The notes: a model not told the origin generated them from the sequence alone. A DNA stretch of 52,989 nucleotides from an uncultured Bacteroidota bacterium (GCA_902620455.1 CACNIG010000009.1:1-52989); one strand, 5' to 3'; shown: positions 25,606 to 35,679, counted from the stretch's first letter. Program-made: numbers and translations.

Positions 25606-26355
25606 CTATTCAGTAGATTTTGTCCAAAGATTCCAGGACATTTCAGCTTGAAATTTTAACATTTCATATCCATTTAAAGTCTTGCAGCCTATTTCTTTTC
25701 CTTTTTTAATAAAAAGTGTTTCAGATGGATTATAAACCAAATCATAAAGAATATTTTCTTTTTCTACTAAATTGTAAGGTAGATCAGGACATTTATTGAT
25801 GTTAGGATATGTACCAACAGGTGTACAATTTACAATTAAAACATTTCCTCTAAAAAAACTATGATCAATGTCTCTATATGATAAATAATCTTTTGAATTT
25901 TTTCTAGATACTATATTAAAAGGAATTTTATTTTTCTTACAGAAAAAAATTATGGTTTTAGCTGCTCCTCCTGTGCCCATAATGATCATGTTGTCAATAT
26001 TATTTATTGAATTAACTCTTAGTGATTCAGTAAAGCCAAATATATCAGTATTATAACCTATTCTTTTATTATTCTCAAAACATATTGTATTTACAGCCCC
26101 AATTTCTTTAGCCTCATCTGATAATTCATCTAAATAAGGTATAATCTTTTCTTTATATGGGATAGTTACATTTAGACCACCTAATTTTTTATCAGAAATA
26201 AAACTATTTATAAGATTAATAGATTCTATATCAAAATTTTCATAACTATATCCAGTTAAGCTTGTATCAGAATTGAACTTTTCTAAAAAGTATTTTCTTG
26301 AGAATGAATATTCAATGTTTTTTCCTATTAAACCAAATTTTCTTCTATCTTTCAA
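25606..26355 (-). CDS. aroE: Shikimate dehydrogenase (NADP+)
   Basis: Reduces 3-dehydroshikimate to shikimate in aromatic amino-acid synthesis. 249 residues. FGLIGKNIEYSFSRKYF (substrate loop, S-x-S), LGGLNVTIPYKEKI with the catalytic Lys, EIGAVNTI, GYNTDIFGF with the catalytic Asp, the dinucleotide-binding IIMGTGGAAKT, and YDLVYNP with NGYEMLKFQAE at the end cover the family. The start is TTG at 26355, whose last two bases are the TGA stop of the upstream gene (TTGA). No ATG lies near. Confidence 0.94.
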   Translation of the reverse strand: MKDRRKFGLIGKNIEYSFSRKYFLEKFNSDTSLTGYSYENFDIESINLINSFISDKKLGGLNVTIPYKEKIIPYLDELSDEAKEIGAVNTICFENNKRIGYNTDIFGFTESLRVNSINNIDNMIIMGTGGAAKTIIFFCKKNKIPFNIVSRKNSKDYLSYRDIDHSFFRGNVLIVNCTPVGTYPNINKCPDLPYNLVEKENILYDLVYNPSETLFIKKGKEIGCKTLNGYEMLKFQAEMSWNLWTKSTE

Positions 26356-27293
26356 TGTCTATTAGCTAGTCTTTCCAATAAAACTACAAACAAAATACCA
26401 ATTAGAATATTAAAAATTGTTATCCAAGTTTGAGAAATTGAAAAATCTGGAATAAATAATGATAAACTACCAGTCATATCTTCATTTTTCCAAGGCCATA
26501 CTCCAATTAAAGAGCCAGCAATGAATCCAACTATGATTGAAATCGTAATTGTTTTATAGTTTTTTAGTAATGAGCTTAAAACATTTGAAAGAAAAACCAA
26601 ACCAAAAATAGATCCTAACGTAAATAATATTAAAACTTTTAATAAATATAATCTTTCAGGATCATTAACAAATGTAAAATCAAATGATAATGACTCAATA
26701 AGAGTAAAGTATAGTGCATTGACTGAATCAACCATGATTAGTGTATAGTTACCCATTAATAACAGCAAAAATGAGCCAGACAATCCAGGTAATATCATTC
26801 CAGAGATTGCGATTACACCAGAGAAAAATATAATCAGGTCTGAAGTCCCAACATTATAATTCTCAGCAAAACTAATTAACAAACCAGAAATTATACCAAT
26901 ACTAATTCCAATCAAAGTCTTTACATTAATTTTCTCTAATTGATAATATATTACATAAAATGATCCTACAATCATTCCAAAAAATAATCCAAAAACATAT
27001 AATTCATATTTTTCAATAAGACTATCTAGTATAAGTGATACACTGAAGAAACTGGCTATCACACCAGAGAAAACAATAGTTAGAAATCTACCATTTATTT
27101 CTTTATAAAATGCTTGAAATCCTTGATTAAATAATATTTTAAATGAAGTAAAATTTATTCTTTTAATTGAGTCAAGAAGGTCTTCATATATACCAGTCAC
27201 AAATGCTACTGTTCCTCCTGAGACACCGGGTATTTTATTTACAGCACCCATGGCAAGGCCTTTTAAAAAAAGAAATATGTTATTTTTTAGCAT
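26352..27293 (-). CDS. DUF368 membrane protein, probable polyprenyl-phosphate transporter
   Basis: 313 residues with about eight to nine hydrophobic segments. It carries the family's two related half-site motifs, MGAVNKIPGVSGGTVAFVTG near the N-terminus and ISGMILPGLSGSFLLLLMG in the middle, each with a PGxSG core as in an inverted-repeat transporter. DUF368 proteins (PopT) were reported in 2022 as one of two families that recycle undecaprenyl phosphate across the membrane. The assignment here is by family motif only. It is flanked by aroE and a TPR gene on the same strand. Confidence 0.85.
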   Translation of the reverse strand: MLKNNIFLFLKGLAMGAVNKIPGVSGGTVAFVTGIYEDLLDSIKRINFTSFKILFNQGFQAFYKEINGRFLTIVFSGVIASFFSVSLILDSLIEKYELYVFGLFFGMIVGSFYVIYYQLEKINVKTLIGISIGIISGLLISFAENYNVGTSDLIIFFSGVIAISGMILPGLSGSFLLLLMGNYTLIMVDSVNALYFTLIESLSFDFTFVNDPERLYLLKVLILFTLGSIFGLVFLSNVLSSLLKNYKTITISIIVGFIAGSLIGVWPWKNEDMTGSLSLFIPDFSISQTWITIFNILIGILFVVLLERLANRH

Positions 27294-27311
27294 TTTTTAA
27301 TATAAAAAAAA

Positions 27312-28667
27312 TTAGACAAGTAAAGTCTTATTTTTAGTAAATTCTGGAAATGATTCAATAAGCTTATTTGGAACTCTACAGACTTTATTCCCACTTTGGA
27401 AAAAGTAAATAGCTTCATTGAGTTTACCATGTTTTAGTAAACAACCACTGATTGTAAAATCAATAAACGGTTTATTTGGATAGTGCTTTTTTGCTTTTAG
27501 GGATACTTTAAGTAGATCTGACCATCTCTTTGCATCAATTAAACATTTAATATAACCTTTCCAAATTCTCCATGATATATTTTCTTTAAAATCTAATATT
27601 TGGTTATAAAATTTAATAGAATTCTCATAGCATTGAGTTTCGTAGTATATAATGGAAATTAATTCAAGGATCTTTATGCTATTATGATTATTATTAAGTG
27701 CTTTATAGGATAAGTATTTTGATTGTCTATAGTTCTTCTTATTTATATAATATTTAATCAAATATATCCATGCTTTTTCATTACCAGGTTCTTCTCTTAC
27801 AGACTTTTTAATATAATCAAGGAATAATTTTATATTATTTAATTTTTTATAACACTTGGCAATTCTAAAATATATATGTGAATTAGGTTCACTAAGTTCA
27901 ATTGACAATCTAAAATTATCTATAGCTTCATTTAATCTTCCAACTTTTTCTAAAACCTTTGCTTTTTCAATATATGCAGAAACAAATTGATCATCAGATA
28001 TAATAGCAAAATCAAAAGCTGATATACTCTCTTTAAATTTATGTTGTTTTTTATAAATTTTACCAAGTTGATGCCAAGCAATCTTTGAATAGGGTCTTTT
28101 CTCAAGAACTGAACTTAATTCACATATAGATTCTTCAATCATTCCTAGATTCTCAAAACAAAAAATTAAGTTGTATAAAGATTGATAGTCTTCTTGGTCA
28201 TATTCAAGACATTTTTTAAAAAATGGTATTGCAGACTTAAAGTCTTCAATTAAAAGAAATTCCATAGCAATCATATTCCATATATCTAACTTATCATCAA
28301 TAAACTGAAGTGCTTTCTTTAAAATTTCAATAGCTTCTTCACTGTTGTTATTTTTAGAATATATAGTAGCTTTTTGGAGATATACTTCTCGATTCTCAGG
28401 ATCAATGTCTTCAAGATAATTTAATATCTCGTATGCATCCTCATAGTTTGAATTAAAAATGAGTAGTTCAGATTTTAAAAGCATTAAATCTGTATTATTT
28501 GGATGCTGATTAAGACCCATTTTAATTGACTTTTGTGCAAGGGAATAATTAGCTTGGTCGATATAATGATGGGAGATTAAAATAAATTCAGATGAGTCAA
28601 AATAAAAGACAGCATTTGTCTTAAGCATATTCTCAAATCTTAATATTGAATCATTTAAACTACTCAA
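27312..28667 (-). CDS. Tetratricopeptide-repeat protein
   Basis: 451 residues made almost entirely of about twelve TPR helices (for example AIEILKKALQFIDDKLDIWNM, AIPFFKKCLEYDQEDYQSLY, SISAFDFAIISDDQFVSAY). There is no signal peptide or membrane segment, so it is probably a cytoplasmic scaffold. The ORFs before the first helix, ILRFENMLKTNAVFYF, match what I recall of flavobacterial relatives. The start is TTG at 28667; an internal ATG at residue 14 would cut that conserved N-terminus. A TAACTTAG element at 28682-28689 could be its minus-7 box. Function unknown. Confidence 0.85.
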   Translation of the reverse strand: MSSLNDSILRFENMLKTNAVFYFDSSEFILISHHYIDQANYSLAQKSIKMGLNQHPNNTDLMLLKSELLIFNSNYEDAYEILNYLEDIDPENREVYLQKATIYSKNNNSEEAIEILKKALQFIDDKLDIWNMIAMEFLLIEDFKSAIPFFKKCLEYDQEDYQSLYNLIFCFENLGMIEESICELSSVLEKRPYSKIAWHQLGKIYKKQHKFKESISAFDFAIISDDQFVSAYIEKAKVLEKVGRLNEAIDNFRLSIELSEPNSHIYFRIAKCYKKLNNIKLFLDYIKKSVREEPGNEKAWIYLIKYYINKKNYRQSKYLSYKALNNNHNSIKILELISIIYYETQCYENSIKFYNQILDFKENISWRIWKGYIKCLIDAKRWSDLLKVSLKAKKHYPNKPFIDFTISGCLLKHGKLNEAIYFFQSGNKVCRVPNKLIESFPEFTKNKTLLV

Positions 28668-28681
28668 GAAATATTTTTTCT

Positions 28682-28689
28682 CTAAGTTA
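28682..28689 (-). promoter_or_regulatory. Possible minus-7 element of the TPR-DUF368-aroE-DUF349 operon
   Basis: The minus strand reads TAACTTAG, one mismatch from TAnnTTTG and the same TTAG variant seen before susC and the DHH gene. It would leave a leader of about 9 bases to the TTG start at 28667. No minus-33 box is seen. Confidence 0.3.
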
Positions 28690-28717
28690 ACTATCCCAGA
28701 GACCTTAATTATTTTAT

Positions 28718-28744
28718 AAAAAAATTATTTTCAACAAAATAATT
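28718..28744 (-). terminator. Terminator after the rsh-fur-purA-ostA operon
   Basis: Perfect 9-bp stem AATTATTTT/AAAATAATT (28723-28731 with 28736-28744) with a CAAC loop, 12 bases past the OstA-like stop codon. On the minus strand it is followed by a U-run (the A-tract 28718-28722). The stem is entirely A/T, so it is weaker than the one at 7193. The rest of the 28668-28755 spacer holds only the promoter of the TPR gene. Confidence 0.65.
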
Positions 28745-28755
28745 AACATATTAAT

Positions 28756-30363
28756 TTAATCTATTTCAACAATATTAATTTCTTTATCAGCTTCACTAAA
28801 GAGGTCATCAATGGTTTCTGGCTTTTCACTTTCTCTCCAAATAAATCCTGGAAGTTTCATTTCATTCATAATAATTTTATTTTCAGAAATAACATTACCA
28901 TCTGGATTTCTGTAAAAAGAAACTTCTGATATTTCATTTTCAGTAAACCTAATTAAAATTGAACTTGCTAGTGTATTATTCAAACCTATAAATTCTCCCT
29001 CATCTGAATACATGAAATATAATAGAGTGGAATTTTTTACTATAAATACATTATCTAGCTTTCCGTCATTAAAGAATCCATCAAGATTTTCCCCTTTTAT
29101 TTGATTAAATCTGTCATCAACTATTGAATCTCTTTGACTCATAAATACATTACCACGAATAATAAGAGAGTCAAGCTCTTCTGTTTGTATATTGGACTTT
29201 AAAAATATTTTGTCCCCAGTGATTTGATTTTTTCCAAACCAAATTATAGGGTTTATCTCATTTTTCTCTTCATCAGTTAAGCTTTTTAAATACTTAGAGC
29301 TTCTAGGTTTTTTTAATAATTTAATAAGTCCCGTTTCTTGGTTAAAATGAATTGAGTCGGATAGACCTCTCACATCTGATTTCAAAATTCTAACATCATA
29401 GTATCCTTTCAATATTTTCTTTTCATTAGGACCTGTAATTGTAATTGTATCTGAGTGTATATAAAGAGAATCATTTTTAATTATGTTTACAGCCAGTGCA
29501 TTTTTTGTAATTACTGCAGAATCTTTTTCTTTGAAAATCTCACCATAATGACCGGTAATTATTGAATTATTTACAGTATCATTAATCTTTATATTATATG
29601 TAGCTGAAGCATATGATTTTTCGTTTTCAAAATAAATACTGTCACCATTTATTATTTTTCCATCATAATTTATTACTGCATTTTCTCTAAAGAACCCTTT
29701 CTGACTATATGTATCATAGAAACCATTTGTACATAATATAGAATAATCAATTCCAGTAATTAAAGTTTTATCATTAAAATATGTGTAATTGGACTCTGTA
29801 TAATATTCTAACTCTTCTGAATCTACATTATACTCTGGATTATCAATAGTCACATTTGACTTAAATATATATTTTTTGGGACCCATATAATATGTTCCAG
29901 AATTACTTCTAAGAGTATTCTCATTATCAATTATTTTTCCTTTTGAGTTGTAATAAGCAATATTTTCAATACGGTCTAAATAAAGCGTATCCGTTTCAAG
30001 CCTCATATCAGGTCTTGTTAATATAACATTTCCATAAGCAAAAGCTTTTTTTGATTTGCCATCATACTCAAGAAAATCAGAAGTCAGTGATAAAGAGTCT
30101 CCTTGATTAAAATTAACCTTTCCGTTTGCTGTAAAAGAATTTTCATTAAAGTAGTAGTACGAAAGGTCTGACTCTATTCTGGCTCCATCATGAAAAAGAA
30201 TTACTCTTAAGTTATCATCTCTCTGGAGTATGTTTGCACCAGGGAATTCTTTAGAATTTCTTACAGATTTTCCAGCTTGGATTATCTCAATAGTTCTTTG
30301 TTCTTGACTGTTAACCAGATTAGTGGCTAATAGAAAGATTAAAAAACTGTTTAAGAACTTCAT
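28756..30363 (-). CDS. OstA-like (LptA/LptD N-terminal domain) exported protein
   Basis: 535 residues with a signal peptide (LLATNLVNSQ) and two or more stretches of the OstA/LptA beta-jellyroll type, seen as the repeating D-x-L/Y-x-x-x-G/N-x-x-x-A-x-G-x-V pattern (SLTSDFLEYDGKSKKAFAYG, LETDTLYLDRIENIAYYNSKG). This fold forms the periplasmic bridge for lipopolysaccharide. There is no LptD barrel. A role in LPS transport is inferred from the domain. The gene overlaps purA by 4 bases. Confidence 0.85.
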   Translation of the reverse strand: MKFLNSFLIFLLATNLVNSQEQRTIEIIQAGKSVRNSKEFPGANILQRDDNLRVILFHDGARIESDLSYYYFNENSFTANGKVNFNQGDSLSLTSDFLEYDGKSKKAFAYGNVILTRPDMRLETDTLYLDRIENIAYYNSKGKIIDNENTLRSNSGTYYMGPKKYIFKSNVTIDNPEYNVDSEELEYYTESNYTYFNDKTLITGIDYSILCTNGFYDTYSQKGFFRENAVINYDGKIINGDSIYFENEKSYASATYNIKINDTVNNSIITGHYGEIFKEKDSAVITKNALAVNIIKNDSLYIHSDTITITGPNEKKILKGYYDVRILKSDVRGLSDSIHFNQETGLIKLLKKPRSSKYLKSLTDEEKNEINPIIWFGKNQITGDKIFLKSNIQTEELDSLIIRGNVFMSQRDSIVDDRFNQIKGENLDGFFNDGKLDNVFIVKNSTLLYFMYSDEGEFIGLNNTLASSILIRFTENEISEVSFYRNPDGNVISENKIIMNEMKLPGFIWRESEKPETIDDLFSEADKEINIVEID

Positions 30364-31637
30364 CTATTTCGTATTATTGTTTGATTTCTATCAGGGCCAA
30401 CAGAAATTAATTTAATTGGTACATTAACAAAATTCTCAATATAATTGATGTAGGTTATAAGTTCGTCAGGAAGGTCGTTTTCAGTTTTTACTTGAGTAAT
30501 ATCATCGTCCCATCCATTAAATTCTTTATAATTAGGAGTTATTTTATTTGAAGTAATATCATAAGGAAAAAAATTAATTTCTTCTCCATTTAAGTTATAA
30601 GAGGTACAGATATAAATTTTGTCAATTGAACTTAGTACATCCGATTTCATAATATTCAATTCAGTTACACCGTTAATTTCTATTGAATATTTTAAAGCAA
30701 CTAAGTCTAACCATCCACATCTTCTGTTCCTACCAGTAGTCGCACCATACTCGTGACCTATTTCTCTGATTTTTTCTCCAGTTGAATCAAATAATTCAGT
30801 GGGGAAGGGCCCAGATCCTACCCTGGTGGTGTAAGCCTTAAAAATACCTCTAATATTCTTAATTTTATTTGGAGGAACACCTAATCCAGAACATGCACCT
30901 GATGAAGTTGTATTAGAAGATGTAACAAATGGGTATGTCCCAAAATCAATATCTAATAAAGATCCCTGGGCCCCTTCTGCTAAAATTTTTTTACCATTAT
31001 TTATTGACTCGTTCAAATAGTTTTCACTTTCAATTATATTAAATGATTTAATACACTCAATTCCTTCAAAAAATTCATTTTCAAGTAAATCAAGGCTTAA
31101 ATCAACATCTTGGTTAAAACTTGATATAAGATCAAGATGTTTTTCCTTTAAAATTTGATATTTATTCTTCCAGTTTGAATTAACTATATCACCAACTCTA
31201 ATTCCATTTCTACCGGTCTTATCCATGTAGGTTGGGCCTATTCCTTTAAGTGTTGAGCCAATCTTTTTTTTTCCTTTTGAAGCCTCAGATGAGGCATCTA
31301 TAATTTTATGAGTTGGAAGTATAATATGAGCTCTTTTTGAAATTAGTAATTTACTCTGTAAATCAATATTAAACTTTTTTAAACCATTGATTTCTTTTAA
31401 AAAAATTGCAGGATCAATTACAACTCCATTACCTATTACATTTACTGAATCTTTATTAAAAATTCCCGATGGAATAGTATGTAAAACATGTTTATATCCA
31501 TCAAATTCAATTGTGTGTCCAGCATTTGGCCCTCCCTGAAATCTAGCTATTATGTCGTACTGGGGTGTTATTGCGTCAACAATTTTTCCTTTCCCTTCAT
31601 CACCCCATTGAAGGCCTAACAAAAGATCTAACGACAT
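30360..31637 (-). CDS. purA: Adenylosuccinate synthase
   Basis: Joins IMP and aspartate with GTP to form adenylosuccinate, the committed step to AMP. 425 residues. Catalytic Asp13 in QWGDEGKGKI and His41 in GGPNAGHT are present, as are GSTLKGIGPTYMDKTGRNGIR, EGAQGSLLDIDFGTYPFVTSS, TRVGSGPFPTEL and GATTGRNRRCGWLD. Seven bases separate it from fur. The order rsh-fur-purA-ostA is one I recall as common in Flavobacteriia. Confidence 0.97.
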   Translation of the reverse strand: MSLDLLLGLQWGDEGKGKIVDAITPQYDIIARFQGGPNAGHTIEFDGYKHVLHTIPSGIFNKDSVNVIGNGVVIDPAIFLKEINGLKKFNIDLQSKLLISKRAHIILPTHKIIDASSEASKGKKKIGSTLKGIGPTYMDKTGRNGIRVGDIVNSNWKNKYQILKEKHLDLISSFNQDVDLSLDLLENEFFEGIECIKSFNIIESENYLNESINNGKKILAEGAQGSLLDIDFGTYPFVTSSNTTSSGACSGLGVPPNKIKNIRGIFKAYTTRVGSGPFPTELFDSTGEKIREIGHEYGATTGRNRRCGWLDLVALKYSIEINGVTELNIMKSDVLSSIDKIYICTSYNLNGEEINFFPYDITSNKITPNYKEFNGWDDDITQVKTENDLPDELITYINYIENFVNVPIKLISVGPDRNQTIIRNR

Positions 31638-31644
31638 AAAATAT

Positions 31645-32094
31645 TTATTTTTTTTTCTTGGTTGTAGCGTATAAATATAAAGAATGATCCTGAATATCTA
31701 AATTAAAAATTTCCTCAATATCTTTTTTAATTGATTGAATTCTTGGATCGCAAAACTCCTTTACTTCACCAGTATCAGTGATTATAATATGGTCGTGTTG
31801 ATTATTAAAGTAGCATCTTTCATATTGAGAAAAAGAATCTCCAAATTGGTGCTTTCGAACAAGCCCTGATTCTAATAAAAGTTCAATTGTATTATAAAGA
31901 GTTGCTCTACTAACTCGATAATTCTTTTTATTCATCTTCTCATATAGTGAATCTATGTCAAAATGTCCATCTATCGAATAGATTTCATTAAGAATACTAA
32001 ATCTCTCCGGAGTTTTTCTATGATTATGATGACTTAAAAATTTTGTAAAAACATTCACAACTTCATCATTAGCTTCTTTCTTTTTTAATTTCAT
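31645..32094 (-). CDS. Fur-family transcriptional regulator
   Basis: 149 residues from the ATG at 32094. The winged-helix DNA-binding half shows HRKTPERFSILNEI, HFDIDSLYEKM and YRVSRATLYNTIELLLESGLV. The dimerisation half shows the NQHDHIIITDTGEVKEFCD metal-site stretch. The C-x-x-C structural zinc pairs of classic Fur are absent: only two cysteines lie near that site. Iron, zinc or peroxide sensing cannot be told apart. An in-frame TTG at 32124 would add ten residues and overlap rsh by 23 bases; the ATG avoids this. Confidence 0.88.
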   Translation of the reverse strand: MKLKKKEANDEVVNVFTKFLSHHNHRKTPERFSILNEIYSIDGHFDIDSLYEKMNKKNYRVSRATLYNTIELLLESGLVRKHQFGDSFSQYERCYFNNQHDHIIITDTGEVKEFCDPRIQSIKKDIEEIFNLDIQDHSLYLYATTKKKK

Positions 32095-32101
32095 GGTAAA
32101 T

Positions 32102-34303
32102 TTATTTTCTTGAAACTTTTTCAATACCCTCTATTGATTTGAGTTTCTTTAATAGTTTATTCAAAATTACTTTATTTTTTACTTCTACACTTACAAATCC
32201 TGAGAATGTTCCATCATTAGTTTCAAAAGATATTTTATTCATATTAACACTCATTGAATTAGATATTAAAGAAGTAATATTATTTATCAGCCCAATATCA
32301 TCAATTCCACTTAATTCTATTTGAGCATTGAATTCGTGATTCTCAGAGTCTATCCAGTTAGCTGAAATGATTCTATAAGCATAATTAGATCTTAGTGAAA
32401 TCGAATTAGGACAATCCTGTTTATGAACTTTTATTCCATCTCTAACTGATATAAATCCGAAAACTTTATCACCTGGAATAGGATTGCAGCAATTAGATAT
32501 TGAATACTTTAGCATTTCCTTTTCCTTCCCAAATACTAATTTATCAAATTTGATAAAATTATCTGATTCAGAAATTTTGTCAATTTTTTTTCTACCAGAC
32601 GCAATTCTTCTTTTAATATATCCAATGTAGCTATTATAGTCATTTGCAAAGTTTTTAATCTGTTTATTATCAATTGATCCATTCCCAATTCTATAGAAGA
32701 GATCATTACTTGCATTAATTTTAAAAAATTTCATCATCTGTCCAGAGACCTTGTCATCAAGTTTTATTTTTAGTTGCTTTAACTTCCTTTCAAGAATTTC
32801 CTTACCATCTAATGATATCCTTTTCTTCTCTTCATTTAAAGAGGATTTTATTTTAGACTTAGCTTTAGAAGTTTCAACAAAGCTTAACCAGCTTACATTT
32901 GGTTTAACACTCTCAGATGTAATAATTTCGACTTGATCACCACTTTTCAAAGTATGACTAAGTGGGACAAGTTTCCCATTAACTCTAGCCCCTCTTGTTT
33001 TAATTCCTATATCGGTGTGCACATGAAATGCAAAATCTAGTGCACTTGATCCACTTTTAAGTGATTTTAAATCACCATTGGGAGTAAAGACATAAATTTC
33101 TTTTGAATAAAAATTTAATTTAAAATCTTCAACAAAATCTATAGCATGTTCATTATCATGAGTTAAAACCTCCTGTAACTTATTCAACCAAAGATCAACT
33201 TCATTTTTCTTAGATTCCTTATGTTTATAGCTATAATGAGCAGCATAACCCTTCTCTGCAATTTCATTCATTCTTTCTGACCTTATTTGAATTTCTACCC
33301 ATTTATTTTTAGGACCAACAACTGTAAGATGAAGTGCTTCATAGCCATTTGTTTTAGGAAGTGTGATCCAATCTCTAAGCCTTATTGGATTTGAAGTAAA
33401 ATGATCAGTAATTATTGAATATATTTTCCAGGCTATAAATTTTTCATTTTTTGGTTTTGACTTGTATATTATTCTTATAGCAAATCGATCATAGACTTCA
33501 TCGAAAGAGATATTCTTCTTTTGAATCTTATTATGAATGGAATAGATTGACTTATTTCTTCCAATGATAGAGTATTTAATTTTTTGATCATCAAGACTAT
33601 TATTAATAAGATTTTTAAAAGACTCAACATATTTTTCTTGATTTACAAATTCTTTATCAATTTTATTTTTTATTAGATTATATTTTCTTGTTTCTAGTAT
33701 TCTAAGGCTCAGGTCTTCAAGTTCATTCTTAATATTATATAAACCAACCCTATGAGCCAATGGGGCATATATATACAATGACTCTGATGCCATTTGATCT
33801 TGTTTAACCTTTGAAAGGAAGTCAATTGTTCTCATATTGTGTAACCTGTCAGCTATTTTTATTAAAATGACTCTAATATCCTTATGAAGGGTAAGGAGCA
33901 TTCTTCTGTAATTTTCAGCTTGAATTGAGTAATCTTCATTCTTTTTTAAGGTTGAAATTTTTGTTAAACCATTAACAATTCTTGAAATTTCATACCCAAC
34001 ACTTCCATTAAGATCTTTAAAAGTAACATCTGTATCTTCAACTACATCATGAAGAAGAGAAGAAGCAATTGATATGTAATCAAGCCCAATATCTTTTGCA
34101 ACTATTTTTGCAACTTCAATAGGATGATGAATATACGGTTCACCTGATTTCCTGATTTGTCCATCATGACCATTATAGGCAATAACAAGTGATTGATAAA
34201 TTACCTTTTTTTCTTTTGAAGAGATTTTTTGATAGCTACAATCAATTAAATCTTCATAAAGATTAGAGATACTTTTTGGTAATATTTTATTTTCAACTAA
34301 CAC
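32102..34303 (-). CDS. Bifunctional (p)ppGpp synthetase/hydrolase, RelA/SpoT family
   Basis: Stringent-response enzyme, 733 residues, typical length for a long RSH. In order: HD hydrolase domain with intact HH (59-60) and LLHDVVEDT (83-91); synthetase domain (about 240-350, with YDRFAIRII and TNGYEALHLTV and the RSERMNEIAEKGYAAHYSYK stretch); TGS domain (VFTPNGDLKSLKSGSSALDFAFHVHTDIG, about 400-465); conserved-cysteine region (SNCCNPIPGD); C-terminal ACT domain. The HD site appears intact, so both activities are expected. The start is GTG at 34303; the next upstream in-frame stop is 37 bases away and no ATG intervenes. Confidence 0.96.
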   Translation of the reverse strand: MLVENKILPKSISNLYEDLIDCSYQKISSKEKKVIYQSLVIAYNGHDGQIRKSGEPYIHHPIEVAKIVAKDIGLDYISIASSLLHDVVEDTDVTFKDLNGSVGYEISRIVNGLTKISTLKKNEDYSIQAENYRRMLLTLHKDIRVILIKIADRLHNMRTIDFLSKVKQDQMASESLYIYAPLAHRVGLYNIKNELEDLSLRILETRKYNLIKNKIDKEFVNQEKYVESFKNLINNSLDDQKIKYSIIGRNKSIYSIHNKIQKKNISFDEVYDRFAIRIIYKSKPKNEKFIAWKIYSIITDHFTSNPIRLRDWITLPKTNGYEALHLTVVGPKNKWVEIQIRSERMNEIAEKGYAAHYSYKHKESKKNEVDLWLNKLQEVLTHDNEHAIDFVEDFKLNFYSKEIYVFTPNGDLKSLKSGSSALDFAFHVHTDIGIKTRGARVNGKLVPLSHTLKSGDQVEIITSESVKPNVSWLSFVETSKAKSKIKSSLNEEKKRISLDGKEILERKLKQLKIKLDDKVSGQMMKFFKINASNDLFYRIGNGSIDNKQIKNFANDYNSYIGYIKRRIASGRKKIDKISESDNFIKFDKLVFGKEKEMLKYSISNCCNPIPGDKVFGFISVRDGIKVHKQDCPNSISLRSNYAYRIISANWIDSENHEFNAQIELSGIDDIGLINNITSLISNSMSVNMNKISFETNDGTFSGFVSVEVKNKVILNKLLKKLKSIEGIEKVSRK

Positions 34304-34362
34304 CTGTAAATTTTGCTTACTTAAATTTACAAATAATAATTATGGATTGAAAGTGATTATAA

Positions 34363-35676
34363 TTATTGGGAATCTGAATATTTATTCGAATATCTTCTCC
34401 ATAATCTAGTTTGATGTGTCTCGAGGCTGATCTTTCTTCCATCTATAAAAGCATGGATGATATTATTTGAAATTATGTCTAATGCATCCCCTTCAGATAC
34501 AAATAGTGTAGCACTTTTCCCAACCTCTAATGTTCCATAATTCTCATCAATTCCAAGTATTTCAGAAGGATTTTTAGTAATCATCGATAGTGCAATCTCT
34601 TTATCAATTCCATAACTTGAAAAACTACCGGCATAGAAAGGTAAATTACGAATTGAAACTCTAGCTGAGGCTGTTCCAGTAGGATCAATACTAACTAATA
34701 TGCCTTGGTCCAACATTTTTTTTGCAATTTCAAAAGTTTCCATTGGATCTGAATCAGTTGACTGGGGAAATCTATAAGGTTGTTTTACAACTACTGCAAT
34801 GTTATTTTCCTTAATAAAATTAAGTTGACTTTCAGATTCTGTAGCACCAACAATAACAATTTTATCTATTCCATAGCCTTTCAAAAATGTTATACCGTCA
34901 ACAATTTCCTTTTCATCGTCAGCATAAAGGTATACTGTTGTTTGACCCTCAAATACTGGCTTCATAGCAACACTTTTGAGATTCATTGAATTTTCATTAA
35001 ACATATTTGCTTTTGATATCTCAAAAAAATCTTTTAATTCTTTAACCTGCTTACTATAATTATTGTTTGCTTTTAATCCTCTATCTTCTCCGAGCCACCA
35101 TCTTCCATATGTATATGGACTTGGCCAATTTATATGAATTCCTTGATCATATTCTATTACTGCATCTTCCCAGTTCCATGCATCAAATTGAACTACTGAT
35201 GATTTACCAGAAATAATACCCCCATTAGGAGCAATTTGAGCAATAAGAACTCCATTAGGTCTCATACTCTCAACTGCTTTCGATTCTGCATTATAAGCTA
35301 TAATGGATCGAATTTCAGGAAGATATGCTCCAGTTTCATCGTCATCTACGGATGCTCTAACTGCATCAATTTCTACGAGTCCCAGATTAGTATTTAGGGC
35401 AATAATTCCTGGATATACGTGAGAACTTGTTGCATCTATTATTGTATCATATTTTTTAATGTTAGAATCTGTAAGAATACTACCAACTGATTGAGCGACT
35501 AAATCAATAGTCCCATTATCAAAACCAATAACACTATTTTCAATAGTTTGACCATTTCCAATATGAGCAACTGCACCAAAAATTAATACTGATTTATTCT
35601 GAATTGGAGCAGGTGTCTGTTGTGAATAAATTATTAGATTAAAAAATAAAATATTAAATAGTATAATTTTTTTCAT
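34363..35676 (-). CDS. Secreted amidohydrolase-fold protein lacking the metal-binding HxH
   Basis: 437 residues with a signal peptide (FFNLIIYSQQ). The fold is recognisable from the N-terminal beta-sandwich and YPGIIALNTNLG (88-99), which corresponds to the PGxIDxHxHxG start of the metal site but has Asn and Thr in place of the histidines. The C-terminal NPSEILGIDENYGTLEVGKSATLFV is the typical end of an amidohydrolase. Other metal ligands are not evident. It is therefore likely non-catalytic or altered. It lies 3 bases after a second, larger amidohydrolase and is probably exported with it. Confidence 0.78.
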   Translation of the reverse strand: MKKIILFNILFFNLIIYSQQTPAPIQNKSVLIFGAVAHIGNGQTIENSVIGFDNGTIDLVAQSVGSILTDSNIKKYDTIIDATSSHVYPGIIALNTNLGLVEIDAVRASVDDDETGAYLPEIRSIIAYNAESKAVESMRPNGVLIAQIAPNGGIISGKSSVVQFDAWNWEDAVIEYDQGIHINWPSPYTYGRWWLGEDRGLKANNNYSKQVKELKDFFEISKANMFNENSMNLKSVAMKPVFEGQTTVYLYADDEKEIVDGITFLKGYGIDKIVIVGATESESQLNFIKENNIAVVVKQPYRFPQSTDSDPMETFEIAKKMLDQGILVSIDPTGTASARVSIRNLPFYAGSFSSYGIDKEIALSMITKNPSEILGIDENYGTLEVGKSATLFVSEGDALDIISNNIIHAFIDGRKISLETHQTRLWRRYSNKYSDSQ

Positions 35677-35679
35677 AAT

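Noticed and set aside
32095-32124. TTG at 32124 as the start of the Fur-family gene
   Set aside because: The ATG at 32094 begins just before the conserved DNA-binding region and avoids a 23-base overlap with rsh.
34335-34367. 9-bp AT inverted repeat after the 437-residue amidohydrolase, considered as a terminator
   Set aside because: The loop is 15 bases, the stem is all A/T, it includes the gene's stop codon, and no U-tract follows on the minus strand.
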